Below the pieces are notes generated by a model. The model saw nothing but the letters and a program-made list of their open reading frames with translations. It had not been told where the DNA came from and did no database searches. Of a stretch of 25,189 nucleotides of DNA, positions 7,502 through 15,864 are shown piece after piece. A program made the translations under genes and the position numbers. How positions within the stretch are numbered: position 1 is the stretch's first letter; every line of letters begins with the position of its first letter. Source of the stretch: Eshraghiella sp964414835 (lineage in GTDB: Bacteria > Bacillota > Clostridia > Lachnospirales > Lachnospiraceae). The stretch covers positions 1 through 25,189 of the forward strand of contig CAYPWY010000026.1 of assembly GCA_964414835.1 (NCBI GenBank), given 5' to 3'.

Positions 7502-7572
7502 TGTATTTCTCCCACTATGTTCCAAATAAGTATCAAAATATAGTATTCCGGCAAGTACGCCCTCTTCTGATA

Positions 7573-7601
7573 ATTGTATCATAGTATATCAGCATCAACA
7601 A
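7573..7601 (-). promoter_or_regulatory. Promoter of the TPR-hflX-thyA-folA run
   Basis: TTGTTG (7601-7596), a 17-nt spacer and TACAAT (7578-7573) on the minus strand lie about 70 nt before the TPR lipoprotein start. This marks a likely transcript boundary from the cobalamin operon, although no strong terminator is visible between them. Confidence 0.55.
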
Positions 7602-7620
7602 GTGAAATTTTACTCAAATT

Positions 7621-8235
7621 TTAATTAATTTTACCTGACTGAATCTCATATTTTTTCACTATCCTGTCAAGTTTTCTGCCTACGGGGCCTGCCAGCACCA
7701 GCAAAAACACCACATTGGACACTGCATATATTACGGTATACGGCGCTGCGGAAGCTATCGCTATGCCATAATAAGCCCATGACCACCCGCCTGTAGCCCA
7801 TATTACCGTGTATATATCCATAAGAAATGAAAAAACTGCTCCCGCCGCTATGGCATATGCCATCAAGGCAAGTTTTTCACTTTGCAGCAGCTTTGACATC
7901 AGACCTGCCAAAGCTCCTATAATCCCCCATACCAGCATCTGAAAAGGAGTCCATGGCCCCTGACCGAAATAAAAATTAGAAATCAGAGCCGTAAGTGCTC
8001 CGCAGTAAAACCCTGCATCCATTCCAAGATACATTCCGCAGATTACCACAATTGCTGTCACAGGTTTAAATCCCGGCAGCGGCGCGAAAATAAATCTGCC
8101 CGCAACACTCATTGCTGTCATAACCGCAATCAAAACAACCTTGCGTACATCAATTTTCTTTTTTTCCATTATAATGAGAAGTATGGCACATATTAAAATG
8201 ACAAACCATACTATTATCAATGCCGTTGTTTTCAT
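7621..8235 (-). CDS. ECF transporter S component, predicted cobalamin-specific by context
   Basis: The 204-residue integral membrane protein has about six hydrophobic helices and a pattern seen in ECF substrate-binding (S) subunits: small-residue AVMTAMSVAGR in the first helices for docking to EcfT, then PLPGFKPVTAIVVICGMYLG and NFYFGQGPWTPFQMLVWG. S subunits bind the vitamin outside and topple to release it inside, powered by EcfT and EcfA. The S-family cannot be settled by eye. Cobalamin is inferred from the riboswitch at the head of the operon and the transcobalamin-like proteins encoded upstream. It starts 4 nt after the ATPase stop codon and is the last gene of the operon. Confidence 0.85.
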   Translation of the reverse strand: MKTTALIIVWFVILICAILLIIMEKKKIDVRKVVLIAVMTAMSVAGRFIFAPLPGFKPVTAIVVICGMYLGMDAGFYCGALTALISNFYFGQGPWTPFQMLVWGIIGALAGLMSKLLQSEKLALMAYAIAAGAVFSFLMDIYTVIWATGGWSWAYYGIAIASAAPYTVIYAVSNVVFLLVLAGPVGRKLDRIVKKYEIQSGKIN

Positions 8236-8239
8236 ACAA

Positions 8240-9733
8240 TCAACTTTCTTTCATCATATTGCCAAGTCTTGCCGCTGCCGTAGTATAAAAAATATTGCTC
8301 TCACAAAACTCTTGCGGCGGCTTATCTGAGACGATTCCTCCCCCGAACATAAGCAGCATTCTGTCGGAAGTCAGTGCCGCAAATTCCACATCATGAGTGA
8401 TTAAAAGAATCGCTTTCCCTTCCTTCCGAAGGCTGCCAAGCTTATCAGCCAGTTTCATTTTCTCATTGTAGTCAAGTCCCTTTGTTGGCTCATCAAGAAT
8501 AAGCAGCGCAGGGTTTTTAGCAAGGATTATATCAAGCGCCGCAAGCTGCTTTTCTCCGCCGCTCAGGTCATAAGGATGTCTTCCGGCATATTTTCCGCCA
8601 AGCATGTCTTCAGTAAAATGGCATGTAACATCCTGAAAAAGCATTGCACAGTTTTCGCCTGCTTTTTTTATCTTTTTTCCGTCAATCTTCACTTTGCCTG
8701 AGTATGGCTTAAGGGCCCCTGCGGCAAGCAATGCAAGTGTTGACTTTCCGCATCCGTTCTCTCCCAAAAGCGCTGTTATGCTGTGGCTGTCAATACTTAA
8801 TGTAAGATTGTCAATAACGGGAGCTTTGTCTTTAGCATAAGAAAAAGCCACATTTCTGAGCTGCAAAACAGCCTTGCCTTTAGATGCATTTTTTGACTCA
8901 GTCCGGTTCGGAAAATAATTCCTGCCATATTCCCCGTATTTCGATGGTAAATCGGAAACATTTGAAATATTTACAGCTTCCGACAATGAAAGCGGAAGCA
9001 TTGATGTATCAACAGCTTGCGAAGATGAAAATGAAAGCATTGATACGTTTACGGCTCTTGTTATTTCCGGCAGGAATCCTGCAAGCTCATCCTTATTCCA
9101 CATATACGCTGCCATATCCCTGTTGGTTTTGCATATGGTTTTGCTATTCTCAATAAGAATCACCTTGTCGGCATAAGCAAACAGTCTGTCTGAACGGTGT
9201 TCCGCAATAATCACTGTCACCCCAAGCTCGCGATTGATATTTTTGACCAAATCGATAACTCTGTCAGCCATTATAGGGTCAAGCATGGATGTAGGCTCGT
9301 CAAGAATAAGCACCTGAGGATTGGCAGCCATAACAGATGCAATATTGAGCACCTGCTTTTCTCCTCCGGAAAGTGTGTCCGTATCTCTGTCAAGCTGATG
9401 GCTTATTCCAAAATACCCCACAGTTTCAGCAACTCTTTGCCTTACAAGCCGGGAATGTATTTTTCCCTGTCCGTCAGTCTGATTGGCTACACCAAATTCA
9501 AGCTCTGCATAAACCTTGTCACATACTATCTGATTGTCCGGATTCTGCATTACAAATCCGGCCTTTGTGCCAAGCTCTTTTTGTATGATACGAAGCAGTG
9601 TGCTTTTACCGCATCCGGTTTTTCCGCAGACAAGAACAAGCTCTCCGGCACTTATATCAATATCAGCGCCGGAAAATATTTTATTCCCTGTTTCATATTC
9701 AAAATCTATATTTTCAAGGTGTATATTTTCCAT
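8240..9733 (-). CDS. ECF transporter ATPase with two fused ABC domains (EcfA-EcfA)
   Basis: The 497-residue protein carries two complete ABC ATPase modules. The first has Walker A GKTGCGKST (37-45), Q-loop MQNPDNQ, signature LSGGEKQ, Walker B VLILDEPTS and the switch His in IIAEH. The second has GENGCGKST (324-332), LSGGEKQ, LLILDEPTKGLD and LITHD. Both look catalytically intact. In many ECF systems the two ATPases are separate genes; here one chain supplies both, as in YkoD-type proteins. The linker contains three 13-residue repeats (residues 227-265). Its start overlaps the end of the EcfT gene by 28 nt, with AAGGAG before the ATG. Confidence 0.95.
   Translation of the reverse strand: MENIHLENIDFEYETGNKIFSGADIDISAGELVLVCGKTGCGKSTLLRIIQKELGTKAGFVMQNPDNQIVCDKVYAELEFGVANQTDGQGKIHSRLVRQRVAETVGYFGISHQLDRDTDTLSGGEKQVLNIASVMAANPQVLILDEPTSMLDPIMADRVIDLVKNINRELGVTVIIAEHRSDRLFAYADKVILIENSKTICKTNRDMAAYMWNKDELAGFLPEITRAVNVSMLSFSSSQAVDTSMLPLSLSEAVNISNVSDLPSKYGEYGRNYFPNRTESKNASKGKAVLQLRNVAFSYAKDKAPVIDNLTLSIDSHSITALLGENGCGKSTLALLAAGALKPYSGKVKIDGKKIKKAGENCAMLFQDVTCHFTEDMLGGKYAGRHPYDLSGGEKQLAALDIILAKNPALLILDEPTKGLDYNEKMKLADKLGSLRKEGKAILLITHDVEFAALTSDRMLLMFGGGIVSDKPPQEFCESNIFYTTAAARLGNMMKES
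8939..9055 (-). repeat. Three imperfect 39-bp coding repeats in the linker of the fused EcfA
   Basis: Three consecutive 39-bp units encode AVNVSMLSFSSSQ, AVDTSMLPLSLSE and AVNISNVSDLPSK. The first two are clearly related at the DNA level; the third is more diverged. They lie between the two ATPase domains. Confidence 0.75.
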
Positions 9734-10503
9734 TTAATATTCTCCTTAATTCTGTACAACTCAGGCAAAAAGCACAGTACAGCCATTAAAGCCACATGCC
9801 ATTTATCATCCAAAAAATACATAGCCTGCAATGCCGTTATTACGGCAATCATTATTGTATCGCCTGCTGTAAATCCAAATTCGGATATTCTTTTTTTGCC
9901 GGATGTGTACCCTCTCATCATCATCGTATCTGCGGTATCCATTGAATTTTCCAATGCCCATGTGAAGACGGCGGAAGACATTTTCATGGTCTGGTTTCTT
10001 TCGTGTCCGGTATCAATCTCTTCGTTAATTTTCATAGCAAGCGACACCTTTTTATATCTTTTAAGATACCTAGGTATCAATCGTACAATCATAGAAATCA
10101 GCAGCGCCAGTCTTGGCAGCCGCCACAACAACGCCATTATTTTTTCTCCTGTAAGAGTCCGTGAAAAAGCCGAAAACCACACAAGTGCCGCTGACAGCAT
10201 AAGCCCGCTTACTGCTCCGTATTTCACTGCCTCCAGCGTCACCGCCCTGTCATTTATGAAAAAAAGCTCCGTCTCACCCTGATGTGTCAGAAGTGCATTG
10301 GCTGCCGTCATTACAATCACCAGTATCACTGAAAATAAAATTCTTTTTACCGGTATTGTTTTTTCATATATTCCCGCACGTACAAGCCCTGCCGCAAGCC
10401 CTATTGTTATCAGCAATGGATTCATTAAAAGCATTACGGGAATTATTACAGCCATATAATACACTAACAATACAATGGGATTAAACTCTTCAAAATTCCT
10501 CAT
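9706..10503 (-). CDS. ECF transporter transmembrane component EcfT (CbiQ family)
   Basis: The 265-residue protein has four to six hydrophobic helices and a central cytoplasmic coupling region. It shows the EcfT coupling signature: an A-x-x-M-x-x-RG motif in TADTMMMRGYTSG, preceded by the long amphipathic segment RLPRLALLISMIVRLIPRY. EcfT links the ATPases to the S component. It overlaps the upstream gene by 4 nt (ATGA) and the ATPase gene by 28 nt, so the operon is tightly coupled. The presence of one T, one fused A and one S in a single operon suggests a dedicated (group I) rather than a shared transporter. Confidence 0.93.
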   Translation of the reverse strand: MRNFEEFNPIVLLVYYMAVIIPVMLLMNPLLITIGLAAGLVRAGIYEKTIPVKRILFSVILVIVMTAANALLTHQGETELFFINDRAVTLEAVKYGAVSGLMLSAALVWFSAFSRTLTGEKIMALLWRLPRLALLISMIVRLIPRYLKRYKKVSLAMKINEEIDTGHERNQTMKMSSAVFTWALENSMDTADTMMMRGYTSGKKRISEFGFTAGDTIMIAVITALQAMYFLDDKWHVALMAVLCFLPELYRIKENIKWKIYTLKI

Positions 10504-12095
10504 TCATCTGCCTCCGTATATTCTTTTCCGTCAGTATATATCCACTGTACTTCATCGCCCTGCTTCAGCTTATATGCCGAACATGACACATCCGGCATAT
10601 CCCCATTGATATAATATGTCCACCCTGACATATTTCCATAATCAAATTCGGCAAGACCGTCTATGCTCTTTACATATATATTTCCTAATGTTTTACTTCC
10701 GCTGTAATCAATATTAATATGTTTCTCCACCACCAGATTAAGCAGCTGGTCAAAAGCCGTATCGCCCTCATCAATGTACACACATGTCCGCTTTGCGATT
10801 TCTCCATCATATCCTTTGATTGTTATATATGTGACAACATCACCTTGTTCACTTTTCGAGGCATAATGTTCACTGACAGTCTCAAATCTGCATAGTCCTG
10901 CCGCAATTGCCAAAGCTGTGCCTACTGCCAATATTATCAAGGTCTTCACAACATTAAGACGTTTTTTAACAGCACATACAAGAACAGTTATCAGTGTACC
11001 AAAGGCAATAAGTCCCATAATTATATATTCAATTGTCACTCCCCTTATACCGTTTCCCGAACTGTTTTGCTCTTCCGCATTAATTGTTTCATGTTCCCCT
11101 TGGGTCTGCTCCGTTTCAGGCTCTTTCGTTTCTGATATATCATTTATTACATTATTATCAATATCTTTAAAATCATAAATAAATCTTCCCGTTCTCTCAT
11201 ACTTGTCAATACATACAAGCGCTGACAATGCCTGCGTTGTTGCCATTGCATTGGTTTTATCACCTACAGTATGGGAAAATCCGCCTTCATCCGCAGCGTA
11301 TGTCATAAGTGCATCATATACTGTCACACCGTTTTTAATAAATCTTGTATCTGTTTTATAATCTATATCCAAAGCGCAAAGTGCCATAAGTACCTGCGCA
11401 GTGCTTTCACTGTTATCTATTCCATAGCTTGCATAGCCGCCGTTATCCCTTTGGAGCCCGGAAAGCCTTGCGATTCCTTTTTCTATATTTTCCCCGTACC
11501 CATATTCATATAACGGCGCAAGTGCCTGAAGCGCCATTGCAGTCACATCCGTATCCGAATACTGTCCGTTAAGATTCCAGCCGCCGTCATCAATCTGAAG
11601 TGCTATAAGCCTGTCCGCTATATCGTATAAAACATCATCACTTACATAGTCATTGCTCACTGCAAGCATCAGACCATATATTATGCTCATAATACCGCTT
11701 TGTCCGGTCTGATTTTCTATTACATCCGTAATAAAACCGCTGTCAACTCCAATACATGCTTTTACCAGACCTATTCTCTCGTAGTCCGTTGCCTTAAGCT
11801 CTCCTGCCGTCAACAGATATTCATCCAGTGCCTCATTGTAGGCTTCATAATCAGCTTCAATTCCGGCTTCTTTCATATATATAACAAGCCAGTCTGTACC
11901 ATTCCCCGCAAACGGCACAAGGCCGGCATTCAGATACTCATCGTAATCTGAAACACCAGCCTGCGTCATTTCATATTCCCAAATCTCCTCTTGTGCACTC
12001 TTGCCTGTATTTTCCGCAAGAACCGCCTGTGTCATTGCTGCAAAAACAATAATTGCGGCAGCTATAATACCCTTAAGCTTATATTTATTTCTCAT
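10500..12095 (-). CDS. Surface protein with intrinsic-factor-like alpha/alpha barrel, two membrane helices and transcobalamin-like C-terminal domain
   Basis: With the start at 12095 the product is 531 residues. A signal peptide (1-27, cut after AVLA) is followed by a prenyltransferase/squalene-oxidase-type alpha/alpha repeat region (~30-310) with repeats such as LIALQIDDGGWNLNG, LSGLQRDNGGYASYG and TYAADEGGFSH. Two membrane helices follow (~355-377 and 383-402). A second extracytoplasmic domain of the DUF4430/transcobalamin-like C-terminal type (~420-525) carries the typical SGWTYYINGD and KLKQGDEVQWIYTDG. Mammalian intrinsic factor and transcobalamin use this same pair of domains to hold cobalamin. 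Terpene chemistry is unlikely because the protein is exported and no DxDD/QW pattern is clear. The start at 12095 gives a normal signal peptide; an upstream in-frame ATG at 12116 would add seven residues. Confidence 0.85.
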   Translation of the reverse strand: MRNKYKLKGIIAAAIIVFAAMTQAVLAENTGKSAQEEIWEYEMTQAGVSDYDEYLNAGLVPFAGNGTDWLVIYMKEAGIEADYEAYNEALDEYLLTAGELKATDYERIGLVKACIGVDSGFITDVIENQTGQSGIMSIIYGLMLAVSNDYVSDDVLYDIADRLIALQIDDGGWNLNGQYSDTDVTAMALQALAPLYEYGYGENIEKGIARLSGLQRDNGGYASYGIDNSESTAQVLMALCALDIDYKTDTRFIKNGVTVYDALMTYAADEGGFSHTVGDKTNAMATTQALSALVCIDKYERTGRFIYDFKDIDNNVINDISETKEPETEQTQGEHETINAEEQNSSGNGIRGVTIEYIIMGLIAFGTLITVLVCAVKKRLNVVKTLIILAVGTALAIAAGLCRFETVSEHYASKSEQGDVVTYITIKGYDGEIAKRTCVYIDEGDTAFDQLLNLVVEKHINIDYSGSKTLGNIYVKSIDGLAEFDYGNMSGWTYYINGDMPDVSCSAYKLKQGDEVQWIYTDGKEYTEADE

Positions 12096-12903
12096 ATGCT
12101 CTCTTTTTGGATACAATTACTCCTGCGGCAGCAATCATCATAGCTGCCATAATTGCTGAATACACCGCTGCGCTTGAAGCATCAGAAGTATCAACATCCT
12201 TCTCCACTGTTACAGTGTAATCAGGCGCAAGTCTAAGCACTACCGGCACTCCTGTATCAGCATATTTTTCTATGGTTACTTTATGTGCTCCTTCCGTAAG
12301 AAGCTCCTCAGCGATTGTCACCGTACCGTTGGCATCTGTCGTATATGATGTGTAATTGGTGTCGTCTGTATACCAGTTAACAGTTGCTCCCTCTACAGGA
12401 TTAACTACTATTGAAGCATTGTAATTCTCATCATATACTGTATCCTTACTTGTAAAAATAATGACACCATTTTCAACATTTGAAATGTCAGCCTCAGGAT
12501 ACTGGAAGCCTACGCCATATGGGTCTCCATAGTAAAGAACCACAACGTCACCGTCATTAAGTTCAACTCCGTCCATTCCCACTACCGGGCTCTCGCCGTT
12601 TACAGTAAAAAGCCATCCTGAATAATCACCGTATGCTGCTGCCTTATCTCCATTGACTTCTGTCAGGTATCTTCCCCAGTCACTTGTCTCAATAACAATG
12701 TCTACACTGTCGTTTTCCTCATTGACCTGCTCAAAGAAATCACCAAGATTGGTGTTGGTTGTGCTTACTGTGTCATAAAAGTAATTTCCTGCAACACCTT
12801 CAATCCTAAGTGTTACCTGAATCTCTTCTTCTGCTGCGGCTACAATTGAAATACATCCTATTGAAAGTAAAATAGCCACAATAACTGCTGCAAATTTCTT
12901 CAT
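12085..12903 (-). CDS. Membrane-anchored surface protein with transcobalamin-like (DUF4430) domain
   Basis: The 272-residue product has a signal peptide (MKKFAAVIVAILLSIGC, probable cut after VAAA). A DUF4430/transcobalamin-like C-terminal domain follows (~28-135) with SGWLFTVNGESPVVG and ELNDGDVVVLYYGDP. An Ig-like beta region (~140-230) contains GATVNWYTDDTNYTS. A C-terminal membrane helix ends in SKKRAYEK. It is probably displayed on the cell surface and binds or relays cobalamin. It is the first gene after the riboswitch and overlaps the next gene by 11 nt. The start at 12903 is chosen because CAGGAGG lies just before it and the signal peptide begins there; the in-frame ATG at 12954 lies inside the terminator hairpin. 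Confidence 0.85.
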   Translation of the reverse strand: MKKFAAVIVAILLSIGCISIVAAAEEEIQVTLRIEGVAGNYFYDTVSTTNTNLGDFFEQVNEENDSVDIVIETSDWGRYLTEVNGDKAAAYGDYSGWLFTVNGESPVVGMDGVELNDGDVVVLYYGDPYGVGFQYPEADISNVENGVIIFTSKDTVYDENYNASIVVNPVEGATVNWYTDDTNYTSYTTDANGTVTIAEELLTEGAHKVTIEKYADTGVPVVLRLAPDYTVTVEKDVDTSDASSAAVYSAIMAAMMIAAAGVIVSKKRAYEK

Positions 12904-12916
12904 TGTTTTCCTCCTG

Positions 12917-12951
12917 AAAAATATATTAGGCATCTGACTTTTCAGATGCCT
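12917..12951 (-). terminator. Riboswitch-controlled terminator of the cobalamin-uptake operon
   Basis: A perfect 10-bp stem (AGGCATCTGA 12928-12937 with TCAGATGCCT 12942-12951, loop of 4) is followed on the minus strand by an A/U-rich run ending in U5. It lies between the riboswitch and the first start codon, the position expected for a transcriptional off-switch. Confidence 0.75.
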
Positions 12952-13029
12952 CACTAAACAGACCCATACAAAAATGTATCAGCCCGGTTAATGCGGTGTA
13001 CTCTTCCCTGCCCAAAAGTCTTTCCACAT

Positions 13030-13195
13030 AATATCCACTCTTTTGTGAATATCCTACATATGCGACGAGCGATCTGGCTTGCAGTTCATGGAACTGCTTA
13101 CAGTTATGGCTGTAGCTCCGGATTTGCACCGGATTCTCTCCTGAACTCCCTGATTAATCAAACCTTTATCCGGCTTAAAGGAAATTTTCTTCGCA
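13030..13195 (-). ncRNA. Cobalamin (B12) riboswitch aptamer, boundaries approximate
   Basis: On the minus strand the leader carries GGTGCAAATCCGGAGC (about 13130-13115), then the conserved core GCC-x3-ACTGTAAGC, a hairpin (GCAGTTC/GAACTGC), and AGCCAGATCGCTCGTCGCAT (13079-13060) where the B12 box AGxCAGGAxACCTGCC normally lies. Order and spacing match cobalamin riboswitches. The 3' half of the B12 box departs from consensus. The 5' and 3' ends were set by eye. The genes downstream (transcobalamin-like proteins and an ECF transporter) fit B12 control. The rest of 12952-13346 holds only this leader and the promoter; no gene is supported there. Confidence 0.8.
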
Positions 13196-13267
13196 CATGT
13201 CTATATTTATTTTACTTCTGAAACAATCTCTTCCAAATTACCCTTCAATACGAAAGAGCTTGTTGTG

Positions 13268-13296
13268 ATTGTACACCAATAAAGATTAATTTGCAA
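13268..13296 (-). promoter_or_regulatory. Promoter of the cobalamin-uptake operon
   Basis: TTGCAA (13296-13291), a 17-nt spacer and TACAAT (13273-13268) on the minus strand lie about 65 nt before the riboswitch core. This places the whole aptamer in the leader RNA. Confidence 0.65.
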
Positions 13297-13346
13297 TTAT
13301 ATCGTTATACAAATCAGTTTTAGTTAATTATAGTTTTAAACTATAG

Positions 13347-14300
13347 TCAAATATCCATACCGGAGTTTTCAACATCCTCTTTCCATTTATCATAAGCAGA
13401 ATCATCCCTATGGTCCGGAAGAGAATACTTTTCCGATAAATACTTTCCCAAATAGGCAGATACCTTTTTAGCCCCTTCAAAATTCAGATGATTTCCGCCG
13501 TCTTTGGTTTCTGTTGTCCAGTCAATGTCCAGCTCATCCTGAAGAAGATTCATATCCAGAAATTCCAGTTCATATTCTTCAGCCAGTGCCTGTACGGCAT
13601 TGTGTTTGGAATATGTCCAGTTGAGCGGTGACGGGGAACTTACAAGCATAAGTGTTGCACCTTTTGATTCAACATAATCCTTTATTTTCCCCAGATATTC
13701 CTTCGTATCATCACTTATTTTAGAAACCTTATCCGTCTCGTGCATCCACTGACCGCCTGTGTATGGCTCGCTTTCCGTCCTGTAGCGGAAGCCCTTAAAG
13801 CGGCTGTCATTCTTATCAGAGTAGACATTGATATTGATTGGTACATACGTTTTCCATCTGTCGTGATATTTAAGTACAGGAATAATCTTGGAGAAAGTTC
13901 TCATAACCGCATCATCATCATCCTGCTCAACACCTGAAGACCTGAACAGGCAATTAGTCTCAAGAACAACCACGCTCGGTGACTGTTTGGAAAGAATTTT
14001 CTCCAGCAGTACATATGTATCACAAAGCCTCTGAAGTGACGTTCCGCAGCTATATGAGGTGTAGCCCTGTTCACTGAACATCTGAAGAGGATTGAATGCA
14101 GAGTAGCTCTCACTGTCCCCGAAAAACACCAAGTCAATAGACTGTTCTTCCTCTTTATTCAAATCCTTAGTCTTATTGTCAACACCTACCGCATTATAAA
14201 CTGCGCTTTTTGGCTTTATGAGAATTGAAGTTACCGTAAGTATTACCGCAAGCCCGGCTAAAAATCCCACTGACCGCAACAATTTTTTAACTATATTCAT
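13347..14300 (-). CDS. DltD-like SGNH-fold membrane-anchored acyltransferase/esterase
   Basis: The 317-residue protein has one N-terminal membrane anchor (residues ~8-28) and an extracytoplasmic SGNH/GDSL-like domain. The nucleophile is Ser63 in FFGDSES. The Asp/His pair is probably Asp267 and His271 in DGGNHLNF, near the C-terminus as in DltD. In the Dlt pathway DltD acts outside the membrane after DltB to move the aminoacyl group onto teichoic acid. It lies 11 nt after the MBOAT gene, the last of five co-directional genes. It is shorter than typical DltD (~420 residues), so the fold is related but the family may be distinct. Confidence 0.8.
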   Translation of the reverse strand: MNIVKKLLRSVGFLAGLAVILTVTSILIKPKSAVYNAVGVDNKTKDLNKEEEQSIDLVFFGDSESYSAFNPLQMFSEQGYTSYSCGTSLQRLCDTYVLLEKILSKQSPSVVVLETNCLFRSSGVEQDDDDAVMRTFSKIIPVLKYHDRWKTYVPININVYSDKNDSRFKGFRYRTESEPYTGGQWMHETDKVSKISDDTKEYLGKIKDYVESKGATLMLVSSPSPLNWTYSKHNAVQALAEEYELEFLDMNLLQDELDIDWTTETKDGGNHLNFEGAKKVSAYLGKYLSEKYSLPDHRDDSAYDKWKEDVENSGMDI

Positions 14301-14311
14301 AATCTGCCTTT

Positions 14312-15862
14312 CTAGTAACCTGCATATATCAAATCAACCGCCGTGTATCCGCTTCCGTATGCCCCGAAAATTACAATCAGCATAATTGCCGCATACCAGA
14401 ACACCCATCTTGCAGGAATAACCCACTTAGACACACCTCGCCTGATGTCAATATTTTTTTCTTTCATAGCTCCTACAACTGTAACAAGAAGGATTCCCAC
14501 AGGCACCACCATCAGGTCGAATCTGTCCATCTTTAGCCTGAATATGCTTGATGTCAATGCACTTATATGGAAATTCTTAAATATGCCTGCAAACATTGCA
14601 AAGCCGTCTTTAAGTGAATTAGCCCTGAAAAACAATTCACCCACTAACACTATAATAAAGAGCTTAACTGTCTGAAATATTCTGTAACCTACACATTCTC
14701 TGTTGATGTGCAGCTTAGCCGCCAGCTTTTTCACCGGTTCCTCAGTAATATTCTCTATAAATATCAGTACAAAATAGTACATTCCGTAAAAAATAAATGT
14801 CCAGTTAGCTCCGTGCCACAGTCCGTTGCACAGCCATACACAAAACAAAGCTGCTGTTGGAGCAACAAATTTGCTGACATTTCTGCCGCACTTTGTCTTG
14901 ACCTTCTTGGCAAAATTTTTAACAGGCTTGGCAAGTGACACCGGATAGAATATGTAATCCTTGAAAAAAGTACCCAATGTTATATGCCATCTGCGCCAAA
15001 ATTCACTTGCAGACCGTGCGAGAAACGGCTGCCTGAAATTTTCCGGAAGCGTAACGCCAAATATTTCTCCCGTACCTATTACCATATCCATACATCCTGA
15101 AAACTCAAGATAAAGCTGCCCTACATAACAGACAACACCGAAAAGAATTATGGAACCGTCTTTATCCGCATAATTGTTAAAAATATAATCGACAGTAACA
15201 TAAAGTCTGTCCGCAATTACAATCTTTTTAAAAAGTCCCCAGATAATTCTCTGATACCCGAATTTCAGATTATCAAACTTTATTGAAGCTCCTTCGTAAA
15301 GTACATCTGCCGTTTCATGAAACCTTGCGATAGGTCCTTCCATTATCTGCGGAAAAAAGCTGAGATATAACGCCACCTTGGCAATATTATGTTCAGCCTT
15401 TTGGGTTCCTCTGTACACATCAGTAATATATGAAATAATCTCCAGCGTATAAAAGGACAAGCCTATAGGCACCATAAATTTTACCGGACTGAATGTCCAC
15501 TTCACATTGAAGCAGTGAAGCAGGTCAGATAACGACTGTCCGAAAAAATTAGTATATTTAAGTATAACAAGTACTGCAAGATTTACCACTATTCCAACCG
15601 CAAGCACCTGTCTTTTTTTCTTGGTAATTACTTTATTATCTGCCTCTGTTGTAAGCGTAACATTTTCAAGCCATATACCTATGTAATGCGTAAAAAATGT
15701 AGCAAACAGCAAATATATGATAAGCTTGCCGCTGAACATCCAGAAAAACACATAATCTGCAGCCAGTATAACCACAAATCTGAATTTCTTAGGCACTACC
15801 TGATAAAGCAGTATGACAATGGGCAGAAATACGGCATAATATGCTATCGTATGATATGCCAT
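14312..15862 (-). CDS. DltB-like MBOAT membrane acyltransferase
   Basis: The 516-residue membrane protein has about eleven hydrophobic segments and the MBOAT signatures FWRRWHITLGTFFKDYIFYP and LCNGLWHGANWTF. The predicted catalytic His is His350 in LWHG. MBOAT proteins of this type (DltB, AlgI, PatA) pass an acyl or aminoacyl group from a carrier thioester on the inside to an acceptor outside. Here the donor should be the carrier protein encoded 2 nt upstream, and the outside partner is the SGNH protein encoded next. Length matches AlgI/PatA (about 500) better than DltB (about 400), so the acceptor may be a polysaccharide rather than lipoteichoic acid. Confidence 0.93.
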   Translation of the reverse strand: MAYHTIAYYAVFLPIVILLYQVVPKKFRFVVILAADYVFFWMFSGKLIIYLLFATFFTHYIGIWLENVTLTTEADNKVITKKKRQVLAVGIVVNLAVLVILKYTNFFGQSLSDLLHCFNVKWTFSPVKFMVPIGLSFYTLEIISYITDVYRGTQKAEHNIAKVALYLSFFPQIMEGPIARFHETADVLYEGASIKFDNLKFGYQRIIWGLFKKIVIADRLYVTVDYIFNNYADKDGSIILFGVVCYVGQLYLEFSGCMDMVIGTGEIFGVTLPENFRQPFLARSASEFWRRWHITLGTFFKDYIFYPVSLAKPVKNFAKKVKTKCGRNVSKFVAPTAALFCVWLCNGLWHGANWTFIFYGMYYFVLIFIENITEEPVKKLAAKLHINRECVGYRIFQTVKLFIIVLVGELFFRANSLKDGFAMFAGIFKNFHISALTSSIFRLKMDRFDLMVVPVGILLVTVVGAMKEKNIDIRRGVSKWVIPARWVFWYAAIMLIVIFGAYGSGYTAVDLIYAGY

Positions 15863-15864
15863 AT

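Noticed and set aside
9197..10282. 361-codon open frame on the plus strand
   Set aside because: It is antisense to the EcfA and EcfT genes, whose family motifs are intact, and its product has no recognisable features or ribosome site.
10500..12095. Terpene cyclase or prenyltransferase enzyme
   Set aside because: The barrel repeats resemble that fold, but the protein is exported, carries a transcobalamin-like domain and lies under a B12 riboswitch; no clear cyclase catalytic motif was seen.
12926..13129. 67-codon minus-strand frame upstream of the DUF4430 gene
   Set aside because: It lies inside the cobalamin riboswitch and its terminator; the conserved RNA elements explain the sequence better.
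13329..13346. Palindrome around tatagttttaaactata after the DltD-like stop codon, as a terminator
   Set aside because: It is all A/T with no loop and no proper U-tract, so it is too weak to call; transcription from the Dlt-like operon may read into the cobalamin leader.
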